From contig NW_019211456.1 of assembly GCF_002443255.2 (NCBI RefSeq), positions 20,825,061 to 20,889,060 on the forward strand: a stretch of 64,000 bases of DNA. The letters run 5' to 3'. Source of the stretch: Varroa destructor (lineage: Eukaryota; Arthropoda; Arachnida; Mesostigmata; Varroidae). The position numbers were made by a program, and so were the translations under genes. Shown one piece after another: positions 13,970 through 28,400 of the stretch; position 1 is the stretch's first letter; each line of letters starts with the position of its first letter. Under the pieces are notes generated by a model. The model was not told where the DNA came from, made no database searches, and saw only the letters and a list, made by a program, of their open reading frames with translations.

Positions 13970-13981
13970 CCCCCCCCCCCC
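13970..13981 (+). repeat. C12 homopolymer
   Basis: Run of 12 C in an otherwise AT-rich region, unusual for this window. Confidence 0.85.
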
Positions 13982-16900
13982 ATGGTTCGCATCCAGAACT
14001 ACTTCGCTGACCAAGCTTCATTACCCCTTAAGGATTGAGCTCGAGTTTTGCAAGATCTTGTACGTACATATATATAATAAACGTTGGCTCTTTTTTTTTT
14101 AAAGGACCAATAGATGCTGACGGTTGACATCGAACAATACAAACAATAAGCATGTCAGTTGAATATTAGTTACATGAACTTAAAGTAAAAGTCGTGACTT
14201 ACTTGTGTTTGCCTAACGTTAGATGCACCCAATGCAATTCAGTTCTGACACCGATCAATGACGTGATTTGTATGCTTGGGCAGCTGGATGTATTCCTGGA
14301 AGAAGGCCACACGAAACACTTGAGATGCACATATTCAAGTATACGTTACGCTGGCAAAATTTCGAGCCAACTCGACGATCGCCACTTGATCCCGTTGATG
14401 AGCATGGCGTTCCCCTTAAGAAAAAACCGCAGAATAATTGTGTTAGCCACATAATTTTACTGCGTCGCATGGTTATCAAGCAAATAAGCAAAACACTTTT
14501 CAGAAAAACATAGGTTTTCAAAAACTCCAAGTTCCTTTCAACTTATTGCTGCGAAGCCGGTCGCATGCAGTACGTAATGTAGCCTGACACGAAGGGGTCA
14601 GTCGTCTCTGATCAAAACTGCGATACTCAGTTAACAGATTAACATGAAGATTTTTAAGGAACTGCGTTTTCCCTGTCGCATTGGTATCGCGTAAAGTTCA
14701 CCGCGGTGAATTTGTTTTCGACAAGTTCTTTAATCTGACAAGGCGATCTTGGTCGAGGAAACTTGGGTACACATTTGCCCAACATAGTATTCTAATTTTT
14801 GTAACGGCACTGATCAGTCCGCAGAATTCACAGAGTAGAGCTTTGTTTCCCGACATGGACCGATCACTGTATAACGCAGTCCTATCGTTTTCGTTGTTCT
14901 TTAATTTTTTCTAAACCTGAATAGCATAGATCTTCCGAATTCCTCAATGGATCAGCCACAGTTAAACATTAGAATAACGAAATGTCGCTATAGGCTTCCC
15001 TTCGTATATCCGTCGATCGAGTGCAGTTCCTGTTAGAAGTGAGAAACAGCCTTGTTTTGCATGACCTTACCTTATACGCGATGATCCTTACTATACGCGA
15101 CTTATAAACCATTCAAACCGATTCGAAGTAGTATTAAAAACCATCAGGCCATCAGACTAGAGAGAAAGAAGTATGAGCATTTTCGGGTTTTACTTATGGA
15201 ACACGTTGATTGAACTCCCACAGTACGCTTATAGATGAGAACCCGGTAAGATAACAACCATTATCTTTCTCATAGGCGACAGCTTTGTTGTAATTGGTAA
15301 GTTTGAAATACGCTTTCCTCTCACTGTTATGCTGGACTCAACGCATAGTTGCCTTATGGCGCCGCGCAGAATCTTGCTGACGGCCCATCTACTTTGTGTC
15401 GTTGTCAGCATTTTACTGGGATTGACAATTTACTTCTATTTGGAGATCATCAGCAGATCCCGAGGGTATAAGCGCGAGCTTGACTTTGTGTCCATAGGTG
15501 CTAGTCATCTATAGACCAAGAGGAAACGTCTGGTCAACTGGGGAAAAGGAGTGGCTCGCTAAGCTAAGTTACAAGAAAAAAGCTAACGAGAAAAGAATCA
15601 TTATGTTCATTGGATCAAAAGCAGCAGGGTTCAAGTACGGGTTTAGACGCATGATAGCAATTCACGACGGAGAGTATTATATTATTATTATTATAGAGAC
15701 TGTATTTGTCTGCAATAATCATGCCAGTGAAATTTGACTTAATTCAAACACAGTTACCTGATTTATTAAGCTAATAAAACGGCAAAAAACAGAGACAAAT
15801 CCTCAGATACTTGAATCTGTCACGAGCGCACGGGTGTGCGTTCGATGCAAACCATTTCACCGACCAGCAAACGATTAACTAATAAACGGGGCGAAGAGCA
15901 CGAGACTGCTGACGAAAGCACTTACAAATGTAAGGCTTTACTAATATTTTGTACTAACCACGCAATAATTAAAAACAGTTATTTTATTGTAAATATTTTT
16001 GATTCACATAATACCAACGTATACGTTAGGACGATAGTATCACGATTTCGGTTTCCCTCACTGGAATTTCCTGTGGGAACCCTGTATACGTACAAAAAGG
16101 CTCCGTAAGAGAACACCGATAGCTACACTCGTAGGTGCCTCCCATCTGTTGCGCGCTGCTGTTCATCACGACAAAGTACAAAAAAAATTCATCGCGCTTT
16201 TCGGCCAGTCGAAAAACACCAGTTCCTTGTAAAAGCTATCGCACGGACTAAAGCCTTCTATGATGATTGTATATTCCTTTCTGGAAGGCCGGAATGCCGA
16301 TAAGGGGCATAGTCAATAATACGAATCCATTTACGACGACAACAACAAAAAACACGGCGACAGCTGGAAAGGAGCCAAATCGAACGATCCTTGCAACAGT
16401 TCTATTGGCGGCCGACCATGAGTATCAATAATAATTGAATTTTTCCATCGGTTTCTGTAGAAGTTAACCTCCATTAGCCGTCCCAGCTCGATCGAATAAT
16501 CGCGTTGCGCAATGGCAGCAGTACACATTAAATTCGATCATCCCTTTTCCGAACGTCCTGTAACAAATTCAGATCACCAAAATAAACCGATAGGTGCTCT
16601 TTGTCTTGCAATGTAACTTTCGTCCAAGACCGTTAAAACTCTCCGAGCCGCATACTCGGTGTTAACGTTTGGCCATGAAGGGACCTTTTACGTCTGAGCC
16701 AAGTGCTAGATACCATACAATAAATACGTATCTATCTGAACATCTATTGAAACATACAGTTCACACCTGCCTCATTCGTGGACAGTTTGTTCAGCCTGGT
16801 GGCAAATATGTTTATATGGTTAGTCCATAGACCGTGTTATGTTTCCTCCGCGATTCTTTGCCACTGCATGTTGACACATAGAGAAAAACTCGCTTCGTAA

Positions 16901-19900
16901 AAAAGCATTAACAGCAACGTCGAGTAGAACACCGCGCTGGAGCGGTCTTAAGAATAGTAGATGCATGTTTGTTTGTTCCCTACTGAAGAATGACACGGTA
17001 TGGATATAGGAATCGCTTAAATAAAGCAAACTAAAAATGCTTCCACACAGCTAATAAATCGTATTGCTGATGATCGATCATAAGCTTGAAAAATATTTCT
17101 GGAAATAGACAGTTTATCTTCAAAGATGATAAAATCATTTATCTATAACAAAATCCCTAATAGGAAAAGTCTATTATATCTTAGCAATAGAAATAAGCAA
17201 TCACAGAAATCAACTGCGCGAAAACGAGACAGCAGTAATTACGAACGATGGCATACCTGTTGAAAGTAAGCAATAGAAAGGTAATTCATATCGAATTGTT
17301 GCTACTTGCTCAACTCAAGAATTATGAGGTATTATTAACGGTTATAATTGATTGGTACACACGTTATTTTATTATGAAATGGCTTGAGCCGTAACGAAAA
17401 CTACATACCTCGTCGTGTGCTTACGGTCATAGTAGAGATCGTTCTTCGAAAATATTCCGCGTCCAATCCCCACAGCAGAACTCTGTCGAGCATTTTTTAC
17501 ATTCTGCTGCCATTCGCATCATGCGACAGCATCTAGTTCTTGTAGTGATAACGTTCGTATATGATTATAAGATGGTTTAGGCAGCCGTTCAATGAACTGA
17601 TAGATGAACGTCAGCCTTTCAGGGTACTGAGTTATAAAATCAGCGACTCAACCTAACAACGACAAGATTGTTGAAAAGACATTCGCACCAAAGGCGACCA
17701 CTTCAATATGGAGAATAAGTAAAGGCTTGGTTTTTAACTGTAAAACAAAGAAAGGCCCCGTTCACAGATTTCTAAGCTGAAATTGCTAGGATAAGCTCTA
17801 GATTAAAGCAGGTGTAGGCAGACCGTATTTCGTTAATTCAATAAAATGCTGAAACGATACAGGGTGGCTAAAAGGTCGCCAGACTGCAAGATCAAAGCGA
17901 CTTGGAGTTATCATAGAAAAATTTCGAAATATTATAGATCCTTGTAATAAGCATTCTAAATAGTATCTGACTTATCTGAACAGTCTATATATATGAAAAA
18001 AAGGCTAGCTTATTTAACAAATTTAGTTATAGAAAAGTACTAACATGAAAAAGAAAAAAAAAATCAAAGACAAAACGTCGTTGTCATTTGAAATAACGTT
18101 CAGCTGCAAAACCTTATACCTGTAACCCATTTACACGTTTGTTGACTACGCGAAACCACAATGCCAGGTTTCCACCGGTTGTCACCCCCTGCGAATGACT
18201 CTGCGGTGTCGTGCCGGACCTTTTTTTTTGTTAGAATAATTAGTGTATAACAATTGCTGAAGTTTCTCATAGCTATTCACGCCTGCTCCGCTTCTCGCCA
18301 ATGTAGTACTATGATTTTTAGTCTTTGTGTCTATACAAATCCTCCTCCAATGTTTTCAGCGATCTGATGGCTCTGAATTGCACCATCCCTCTTGATCGCC
18401 TACGATGATACACATGGGGTCTGTATGTGCCATTTTTTGACCGGTTTTTAAGTAAATGTGGGAAAATTAACTTTGAGAATAGGGGCTGTTATTACTTGAA
18501 TTGTCGTTCTTGCTGTGGGCGTTACCCCTTGTATTTTTACTCTTCAGGTGCATAAAATGGCCAACTGATCGCTTGAAAGTGGGTCGCTTCAATATCAGAA
18601 CATATAGTAAAATCTCTCCTAACGTAAACAAGGCCAAGATTAAACAGCTCGAAATTGACTTCGATTGTAGAACTTATATCAGCCAACTCGCATTGTCCAT
18701 AAGTAACATTGTAGAGGAAAACTCATTTTTATAGGCAACATACAAAAAAAAAAGTACATTATATACAGAAATATGCACAGCATTCTGAGAATAACCCATT
18801 TCTAATAAAATTTCATGTACATACATGCCTTTATGATAGGTTTGTTTGTGCTACGAAACCTAAAAATGCTAACCCTCTTCATCGAGTTTGTGGCATGGTG
18901 AGCAAGAAGCTGGTAAACCTAAGCGGACATACTCTACTGTGCATTTAAAGTAGAACTTGAAAGGTTTTCAAGTGAGTGCGCATCCAGTTGAATAATATAT
19001 TCAATAAGTCGGTAGCGCAATACAGATATGATCTTATAACGTTCACCTATTACGGTGTTTTATAGAAATGACACTAAGGATCAGATCCAGTGGTAGAACG
19101 AAAACTAACGATTCACAAACATAATCACCTATACGATTCGAGTAAAACCAAGCTCAACCATGATCAAATAGATGAAGCAGCTTTTTACAATTTGTATTAT
19201 TAAGGCATTTAGTTAATATGTTGTTCTACTCATTCACACATGTATGTACACAGGTAGATCGTTGAATCGCAGCCTTAGGCAGAGTTTCACAATTATAATA
19301 ATAGTAGAATAGCACTAGCGTAGAACAGGAATAAGATAAGAACCCGAAGTAATTTCTCCTCTTTTCAGTCTGCCGAACGGTTTCTTCTGTTTTATCGAAG
19401 TATTTTGTTTCGAAGAATCGTCATCGCAAAGAAGCGAGCAAAAACCGAGAAGATTAGGTAGTGGCAGTATATCTTGCTATCGCTGCGGCCGTTGTTGTAG
19501 TGAAGTATTGATTAGAGTGACTCAGAGCTTGTCGAATCTGGCACTCAGAAGTCGGCTTCAAAGGTTCTAGAGTGTGGCTATGATAGGACGGCATCTAACT
19601 CCTGAAAGCGATCCGGCCTTCTCTTGCTCCTGACAGAACTATCCCTTGTCTTACACAGTGAACCAGATTCTCCCTTTCCCCATTTCCCTGGTGCATGATC
19701 ATTTCAAGCGCTCCCCCATTTTCCTTCATTTCCACTTGCGCTGCTTTCATGATAGAGAAATAAAAGTCTGGTTCTACTATTTCGTTCGTCGCTTCGACTA
19801 AAACAGCAACCCAAGGAGGAAAGTGGTTGTTTAGGCCAAAAACCGAGAGCACCTAGATCGGTACCAATCCAGCACGATTTTTGGATTATTTCGGTTTAGA

Positions 19901-22900
19901 TCGATTTGCCCCTGAAACGAAGAAAAAGACAATGGTTTTGTATGTTGGCCACCGCATTATTTCGTCGACGTTATAAAGCATACGCACATGCCAATACGCA
20001 GTCTTTTTCTCATCCGTCTAGAACGGTGCCTCACACACGGATCTTCCTTTGTTTATTGCATGACCAAAAGGCTGTTGGGCGCCGTTCCCACGGCGAAAAA
20101 ACTTACCAGCAGCGGTTTCCTCACTCTACAATACCTGGACGAGTCGCACACGTTAAAAAAATAAACAAGCAAAAAAGGCCTAAGTCTTTTCAAAGCCAAG
20201 TGAAGTCGAGTGCGCGCTCACTCTTTCTTTCTTTTTATCGTTGATAGTAGTTCGCAGGCGGCCATTGATTTTCTCAGAATTTCTCTTAAATTGTTATCGC
20301 TGACTTCTACAGTCGACTTCTTTATGTTCAAAGTTCCATCTCGAATCTACCCATTTAGGACAGATATCGTCCTAGGTCAGATAGCCACTCAAACCGAACC
20401 CATCCGTCACTCAAATCGTGCAGGCAGAGCCTTTGATAGCCTTATAGCTGCTTTTCGTTGATGTTTCTCTAACGGAGTCCGCTTTGGCGCAGAAGACGGG
20501 TCTGCATTTTACTAGCAATGAAGGGGGCACCTGTCGGTATTTGCAGGCGTTTTAAATGGAGTAAAAAGGGAAGGTGGAAGCAAAACCCCGTCGCGTAGGG
20601 GGCTCACTATAAGCCTTTCAACCCAGCTTGGTTTAGTTGTACAGCAAGAGGCAAGCTGACCTTTAAGTTCCATCTAGGTACTTTAGAAGATGATAAATGC
20701 ATTCGAACGACTTCCGTTTGCATTTGTTGCTTGTAGGACCTAACACTTAGTGTCACCAACGTGGAAGTTAAGTAGTTCAAAGTGTATACTTATTAACACT
20801 TCTAAAGTAAAAATTAAAGATGTAATTGAAATGCTATTTCAAGTTTTAAAATTCGTAGCCTGTTATAATAGTTCAATATCGTCCGCCGGAGCGAACTTTT
20901 CTGGAGAACACTCTTATACTTTCGGACATGCACCTTCTTTCAGCGGCATGGATATTTTAAATAGCATTAGCGGTAAGCTGTTTGCTTCATGATTTAGAAC
21001 ACCTCCTGCCTGATACTAAGTGGCATTGACTTGCACCTCAGACGTGTACCTGTAGGTCACAGATCTTAAGCCACGATTGCAAAGTCACATATTTCTTATG
21101 AGTTTGAGATCTAGACTTTATTATGAGACTGGCACTAATTAATAATTGTAATACGTGACTAGAATTTTTGTTTGTTTGTAACCGGTAAGTTTAGTGAGAT
21201 TTTGCTATCCAATTCTGACTAGGTATAGGCAACATGAAAAAATATTTTCTCAGTCTTCCGTGCAAACATGTCTTCCGAATTATCTCTTGGATTTTCTCAC
21301 TGACTGGCAAAAGGTACTATGCTAAATAAATTTACCCAGAATCTCCTCAGTAGACCTACAAGATCCCAGAATCACTAAAGTAGCAGCTCTTGTAGCTGTT
21401 ACATGTTATTAATGTCTGTCTCTTTTTCTCAAACCTTTACCATCATTGGCCAGCGCTAAGATTTATACCGGTATTGGCTAGCTTATTCGTTGCTCATAGC
21501 TATCGTTATGAGCCTTTTGGGAGTATTTGTGTTAGTCACCCAGAAAACACTGTCCCACCGCCTAGCGTTTTGCTTTACGTGCCGCATCTAAAATCATCTC
21601 AAGGTGAACCTAAAGATCGACCTTTTCCATTTACTTGCAAACGCGCGCCCCAAAAATTTGCGTGGACGTCTGAATGGTACACGTGTATTACTTATTGGCA
21701 GTACGTTGTGGTACAAGCTTTGAACATATGGAAGCTTGCGCTTTCAGCCAGGGCAGTCTTTCTCTATTTTATGCGATAAATCCTTAATCATAGATAATGT
21801 CGTCATCAATTATGTTTGGTCTGACTGGGGAACCCCCTAAATAGTGATTCGCATTTCCGCCTTTAACGTGGCGAAACTGCTTCGGATCGTCTCAATGCAT
21901 CCCCCAGTAGCGACGACGATTACAAGCGAAACTTTTTTGTAACTTAATAAGTTAATTTGTTCTGGCTAAAAATGTACTCGTGTTTTTCGCTAACCCATCG
22001 CCCTGACGAACATAAAAGATTTTCACGATCAAATAAACACATTTATGATATATACGCTTTACAAACGAGTACAAATAAAAGTACCAAACAAATTAATGGT
22101 TTAAAGAAACATATCGTATGTGAATCGCCTTGACCTTTATTGATGTTGAGATGCATGACAACGCTAGCCAACAGAGTGACGCCATGCACGCGATATATAT
22201 CTATACGTTATTGTCTACCCGAGTTGCGAAATTCACACTTCTTAATTAGAACTTGGTTTTATTGGTAGACGTATGTAAAAAAATCAAGCCTTTTATGTTT
22301 CGTGTCTAGCTGTCTAGAAAATAACCCGAAACAACTATTTAAAAAATGGGTCGAACTTGTTTCGTAATGGGTTTCATAAAGACTAATGATAACATTGGCT
22401 CATTTTAGCCGTTTGCATCTGTGTTCATCTTTATTTTAAGTGTTTTTTATCAAAGACACTTTTGGGCAGTCAGGCTTGTCACAAGACTAGCTTATTCCTA
22501 AGAACTAATCTGGCCGGTGTGTTAGAGTCTCAGAAACAGATCCATATAAGAAAAATACTGCCGCTTTCATGTTAATGTCACTTTGACGATGTAATCGTAC
22601 CGCGTCAACGTCTATGTGTCGAGTTTTACGTTCGGCGTTTAGTCAGACGGCTGGTCCGGATCAAGACGCATTTATGCCTGGACTCCAATCTAGACCATAC
22701 CGTGTCCCTAATATTAGAAGCCAAATACCATACTCATTACGCTAACACAGAAATTGATTGACTCTGAAAGCAACTCAATGTACTTGAAAAGATTTAGCAT
22801 TCTATAGCCATCCTGTCTAGGGTTCTGCGATATGATATAACCACCTGAGAACTTAAACTAATGCTCACTAGAAACTTAGGCCTGAAGTTTGATCAATTAA

Positions 22901-25164
22901 TATCAATTATAGTTTAGCTCCGACAACTTCAAAATTTCAAAGTCTCAGCCATGACGTAACGAAGCTAAATAAATGCGTTGATGCTCCACCGGTCAACAGT
23001 CAAAAGATATTCATTCAGCGCTAGCGATTACTGAGCGACTGACTTATCGAAAGTAGAGACATCAATTAAATCCTGGCAAAGCCCACTAACTGTCCAGTGT
23101 TTTTCGTGAATATAGCCTTTCTGCCTGATAAATCAATGAGTAGGGAACCTATTTATTAACCAAAACAGTAGCAGTATGGATCAATACACAAAATGGTACC
23201 GTTACTTATCCTACGAGACTAACGTAAGCTTGTTCCCTTGCATAAGCGATTATTAGAACCAAACCATACCGCGGACCGCTGTTTTTACAAAAAAAAAAAT
23301 TACCAGCTTACCTTATCTCAAACTAACTCCGGTAAAATGAAATTCCGTTACATTAAGGCGCAGAATGACTTCTTTCATGGTATAGTGGGCCTCAAGTTGT
23401 TTTTAGATTAGCTTTAACACTACATTGTTACTCCTTTAAAGGAAACCAGTCTACTTTCAGCTGGACTCTACCGCTCAATTTTATACAAAAAAGACGTGTC
23501 TCACAAGTTAATGTTATTCTTTAACATAGCATGGTGAACCATGTTTAAAGGAAAATGTTATAGCTTTTGGCACCTAATCCTTTTTATCATCTTTCTTTAA
23601 TCCTCGTACTTCTTACAGCTCTGTACCGCGTTCTCTCTGTAAATCAGTTTAGAAAGACCGAAGCCTAGAACGCAGTCAAATACTCTCCTGTGAGCATGTA
23701 TTTCATAGAACCTATATGTTTAACCGTTTTATATTGCTGTCAATACATACACGTTTAGAGATCACATATTCAGCAAGGGCGAACGTTTCATCCTATCTAG
23801 TTCCATCATCAACAAGAATAATAAGCTTTTATCAAGCTTTTTACAAGTGGTCTGACGTCGCGCGGTAATAGCCTTGGTAATAGCTAGCTTATGATTAAAT
23901 GGTAAGGGAAATCCAAGCCATGACTTGGTGTCCGATGGACATGGCCGTAGAGAGACACAATAGATTTATAACGTTTTTGCAATTTTTCTACCTGTCTCTG
24001 TCAATTGCAGTGTACTGAACTGAAGCGTCCATGTGCCATATGTCGACATAAATCATCAAGCATCATTTGCCTGCGTCGTCAACAGCCTCCCAACTGTCTC
24101 TATTCATTTACAGCAGCGGGACAAGGAGATGTAAACATGTCGTCTTTCAAACCAAATTCCTTCGAAGTAGTTATTTACTACCAGAAGTGGACATCCAATT
24201 CAATCATCATTGAACGGGCATCCATATCCGGAAACGTCAAGCAAAAATAGCGGTCATACTCTGTTCTGTTCGCTTGAAACACGCTGCGGGCTACTTACCG
24301 TGGCACCTATTGATCAATACTACTACTACAACTGGCCCTAATCTTATCTCTGCCTTATATTTAATGATATTGTTCGACATTAATCAACAATAAAACATAC
24401 GCAAAGGATGACATCGCTACCATAAATCAACCTGATAGTCATTTAACGATGGTAGTAGGGAAAAGTTTACCGGGTCAAACCCAAAACGGATAGGGTTTGT
24501 CGTTGTCGACTGCCCTGCAGTCTGGCGATGCCAGCAGTTTTGATGGTCCGACTTGTTTACCAAGAGCAGCAATCAATGCGCGGCTATTGTTCCGCAAAAG
24601 TTCCGTTATCAGCGCTAATCTTCTAGATAACCTACCATCATTAGTATCCCGCTTGTTACCGGACGGTGGTTCAAGGTTCGCACTCAACACTACGATTCAG
24701 GTCTGAATTCCAAAAGCCAAAAGCAAAACTAAATGTAAACAACAGGCAACACTGGTAGACAACTAAATAAAACAAGTGAGAGGTAAGAGAACCTCAAAAC
24801 TCGTTTCGCATCTGAGTGACGTTCCCAATTGACCAATTACCCATCTGACCTTCGTAGGGCCATCCGGCCGACATTAAGTATATGACCTAGGCCATTGTAT
24901 CGACCCACAGATTACTGGCAGTGATCATGTCTGTCACACCCACGGGCAATTTTAGCACACTCATCACTGTCACTCAATCATGTTTTCGATATCGGCGCTA
25001 TTACTATTGCTGTTGTCGTTCATCATCCGGAAGACGTTTAAACATTCGATAACAAATAACTGATTAGTTAATTGTAAGGGCCTACAGACCTTGAAGAAAA
25101 CTGGGCCACAGTCGGCCAAGTCCATTCTTACAAGCCGACCTAAACACCATCCAGCTAGCAACAA

Positions 25165-25317
25165 TAGGGAAAATTCGCCGGTCGATCGCTGCTAATTGGA
25201 CCGCCACCATCAGGCAAGCAGATTACGTCGGGGACGTCAACTAAAATAACACCAACAGTTAGGAAGACGGCGAATTCGGTAGTAAGAGCAAAAAGGACTG
25301 CCTTAAAATCCGCAGCA
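25165..25317 (+). other. Putative 5' leader, open in the start frame
   Basis: In the frame of the start codon, the upstream sequence is open for 50 codons back to a TAG at 25165-25167 and contains no Met codon. That supports 25318 as the first possible ATG unless an upstream exon is spliced in. The stretch is GC-richer than its surroundings, like the exon that follows. No TATA box or initiator could be assigned with confidence, so the transcription start is unknown. Confidence 0.35.
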
Positions 25318-25477
25318 ATGTGGAACGGTGGAAGCGGCAGCGGGGTTGGTGGGGGCGTGGGAACCGATAGCTTTTCGCCAGGCCTCATCGAAGACGACAC
25401 TCCGACGCTCCCGGGGGACAAGAAATGGAGAAGACTCTGCGCATATCTGTCAGTTCTGCTAGCACTCAGCATCGCTG
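25318..25477 (+). CDS. Exon 1: start codon, Gly-rich N-terminus, first half of helix 1
   Basis: This exon encodes residues 1-53 plus one base. The ATG has G at -3 (gcagcaATG), an acceptable context. The N-terminus is a Gly/Ser run, followed by an acidic segment (IEDD, residues 24-27) and a basic KKWRR (35-39) just before helix 1 begins at about residue 40. Together these favour a cytosolic N-terminus. No signal peptide is evident. The donor is CTG|gtgaga, and the exon ends in phase 1. An antisense Pro-rich frame runs across 25155-25472, but it is the mirror of the Gly codons and has no other support. The local GC content is clearly higher than in flanking DNA. Confidence 0.8.
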
Positions 25478-28400
25478 GTGAGATATCAATGACTGAGCTA
25501 ACTGCATGCTAAAAATGTCACTACTGAGAGTTGGCAGGAAGAAAGAGCAAAGGCATTTGTGTGTTTAGCAAAGAAATAAATTGATCTTCTGCATTGAATA
25601 TTCGTTCAGCGGTTTGTGACGTTGATAGGCGTAAGTAGGCAGGAAAGGACCTAAACTCATTTTTACTCGGGAAAGATAATGAAGATGTATTGTAGAAATA
25701 AATTTGCTATACATAAAAAAATTGACTAAAAGAAAAAGCCTGCACGATTCAAAAAAAAATTTCGTAAGTCAAATGTTTGATAGAATTTGCGTCTATAGGG
25801 CGTAACAGGAATCATACGTTGTGAGTCCATCAACGTTTGCGTTAGTTACGTGAGGGTCTTAGTGAGTAGGCTCATTGGCCCTTAGAGCCAACGCTTCGAA
25901 GACAACAAGTATATTGTCTTTAATTGAAGATTATTTTATTTATTTTTGTAAGTGTGTTTTTTCTAATTTTTCGTTTGTACTCTCCGGTACCTTTTCGTTT
26001 CATTTCTGCGATGATAGAGGTAGTTAATAAACTTGTGATAATATAACACAATTAGATTTTAAAACAATCGCCATATGGTAAAGACTGTGAATTTACTCAT
26101 GTGTGTTACGTTCGAATACAGATTTGCATTTTCTTAACCTTATCAACGCACTCAGTAATTAAAGCGGAGCATCTGATTTTTCGGATGTAGAAAATTAGCC
26201 AATTACTTTTTTAAAACATTAGTCAAAGAAGGTTTTTTTTTCGTAAATCTGTTCACCTAGAGATTCAGGCGCAAACTTGAAACCTGTTTCTGTTTAGTTT
26301 TAGTAAATTAACTAAACAAAAAGCGAGTCAGTGTTTTTTTCTACTCCTGCAAATTTTTTCTAGTGTATTACGATATTAATTAAGGATTGTTTGGCCAGTG
26401 GCATCGTGTATACCCGCTACACTTAGAGACAACGTGACCGGATTCAGATTCTAAGTTAAGTATAGACACCCTTGTTTGTGCTGAAAGCTTACCAGCAATA
26501 GCAGAAATGTTTATTGATTGATGACTTAAATAATTATTAAGATACGTTTTACGTTACATGATATACAGCCAGGTGTGTTATAGTATTAAAACTAAATTTC
26601 GTCCCAACTCAGTCTTGTACGCTACTGACAGTTCAACGAATGGTTGGTACTGGTAAAGCTGATTTGAAACTAGAGAAAAAAAAACATCAGCTGCAAATCT
26701 TGAATGTTATGAAGTAGAATCTTTCATGAACTTCGTATATGGTCCGCTGTTAAGAAGTGGCGTGGCTTCAAGAACGTCTAATAAAACGTTTTTCTGAAAC
26801 ACGGTATTATCTTTAGCGAAAGATTGCCTCAGTATCATTATAAATAGCACTTTCGATACCAGTTTCAGTCTTCGAGCTTCTTTCGTAACTTACTTTGGAA
26901 GCTTACAGCTGATTATTAGAGTGTACTTACCTCTGATGTCTGACATTTGTTATTTAGTTAATTGGTTTGAATTCGTTGCGTCTAGAGTAGTGAATTAAAG
27001 CCAAAAGAGAATAATAAAGGGAAACGAGTGATCGCATTATACAAGGTCAACAGGAGTTTTTTGTGGCTGACTAATAAAAGGATTATGACGGGGACATCGA
27101 ATATCAGCATGGAAAAATCTAGCTGTTTGTTTGATAATTAACGAGCCCTTGTATTACTGTTCGCTAAACGGTCCCAAGTCTACCTTATTTATCTTCGGAC
27201 CACCAATATTCATACTACCTCACTCCATAACCTTAATGATAAATTCTCTATGATTTAGTGTGCATCCTGCGCCCCATACGGATGATCCAATTTAAGTTAT
27301 TTAGGATTGCTCCCGGACGTTGCATAACATTATTGTTTCCACAGAAGCACCAAGCAAGATCAGTCCCCAAACAAAGGGGGTGACCAAACCGTTACATGAT
27401 GGAGAGAAATAGGCAAACAGTAAATATTGATTAACCGCAAAGAAACTGGACTGGAACTGGGCCTTCTGAAGCGAAAAAGGCCGCCGTATTCGAACATTAT
27501 TTCGAGTCACAGAAGGGGGGTTCTCGACTTGAAAACATCGATGCAGTTTCGACGCTCCATAGCGTGCGAAAAATGGCTTTACGTATTCACGGGCCATGTC
27601 ACAAACGGGTTATAATGCGTGCGGATACAGATGAAAGATGGAAAATTCAGACGCGGAAATTGTCTCGTCGCTGTTACATTGCTTCTCAGTGTTAACACCG
27701 ATGCTATTCAGAATATCGTTACATAGAAGGTCCCTGTCACAAATGTTATAGGCAGGCATCGATCGATCATCAAAGAGTTTGACAGGCGCTATGGTGGACG
27801 TTTCTAAAGCAGACCGTTCTGAAAATGTCGATTTAAGCGTTAATAATTTAAAATTAGGTATTGGCTTTCGTAAATTGCATGCAAACGATTTGTTACTTGG
27901 GATGTAGTACTCCCCTTGATTATTTTACTCTATTCTAATTCAAGTAACAATTTCCTACTTTAAAGCGGTTGACGATTCTGAGCCTTTTGGGACTCTGGCT
28001 GCTCCTCAATCTGTACTGGAAATCTCACAGAAGTCAATTAGTGTAATCATTTTCTTCTGCCCACAGTGTCTTTAGAAGCATCTGTACTTCTAACTTGTGT
28101 CTTGTTTAGATCATTACGAAAATTATCGGGGGAGATAGTTTACGAACATGCTCAGACATAAAAGAAGTAATCAATGATTATTTCGTTGTATATTATTGAC
28201 CCATAACTCAAACGGACACAAATGAAACCGGAAAAACAGACAACCCAATAACCATTCTGGGCGGCCGACCCGTTGAACGTCCCGCCTTTCAACTCTGCTA
28301 AGAGTACCGCTATCTTTGGCTACCGTGAAGTTTCTGAAAACTGTTTGCAAAAATTCTATCTGCTCACAAAAGCACTCACAACTTCGCAGTTACATATCGA

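Larger units (their letters stand above)
10131..25164. other. Upstream AT-rich DNA without a recognisable gene, part 2
   Basis: I see no convincing gene. It holds (TA)n at 10216-10263, a mixed TA/GA tract at 10947-10980, an unassigned 173-codon ORF at 10439-10960, a C12 run at 13970-13981 and a perfect 14-base palindrome at 13910-13923. A region near 14190-14530 is open in three overlapping frames, including one on the minus strand, but none is recognisable. This is probably intergenic or intronic sequence. Confidence 0.5.

Noticed and set aside
14194..14530. Three overlapping ORFs, two + and one -, of 81 to 91 codons
   Set aside because: None has a recognisable domain, and the overlap on both strands points to chance.
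19595..19852. 85-codon minus-strand ORF with a protein-like look
   Set aside because: The composition is plausible, but there is no motif, no splice partner and no similarity that I recognise.
25155..25472. Minus-strand Pro-rich ORF of 105 codons over exon 1
   Set aside because: It is the antisense of Gly-rich exon 1 and its leader, and it has no independent support.
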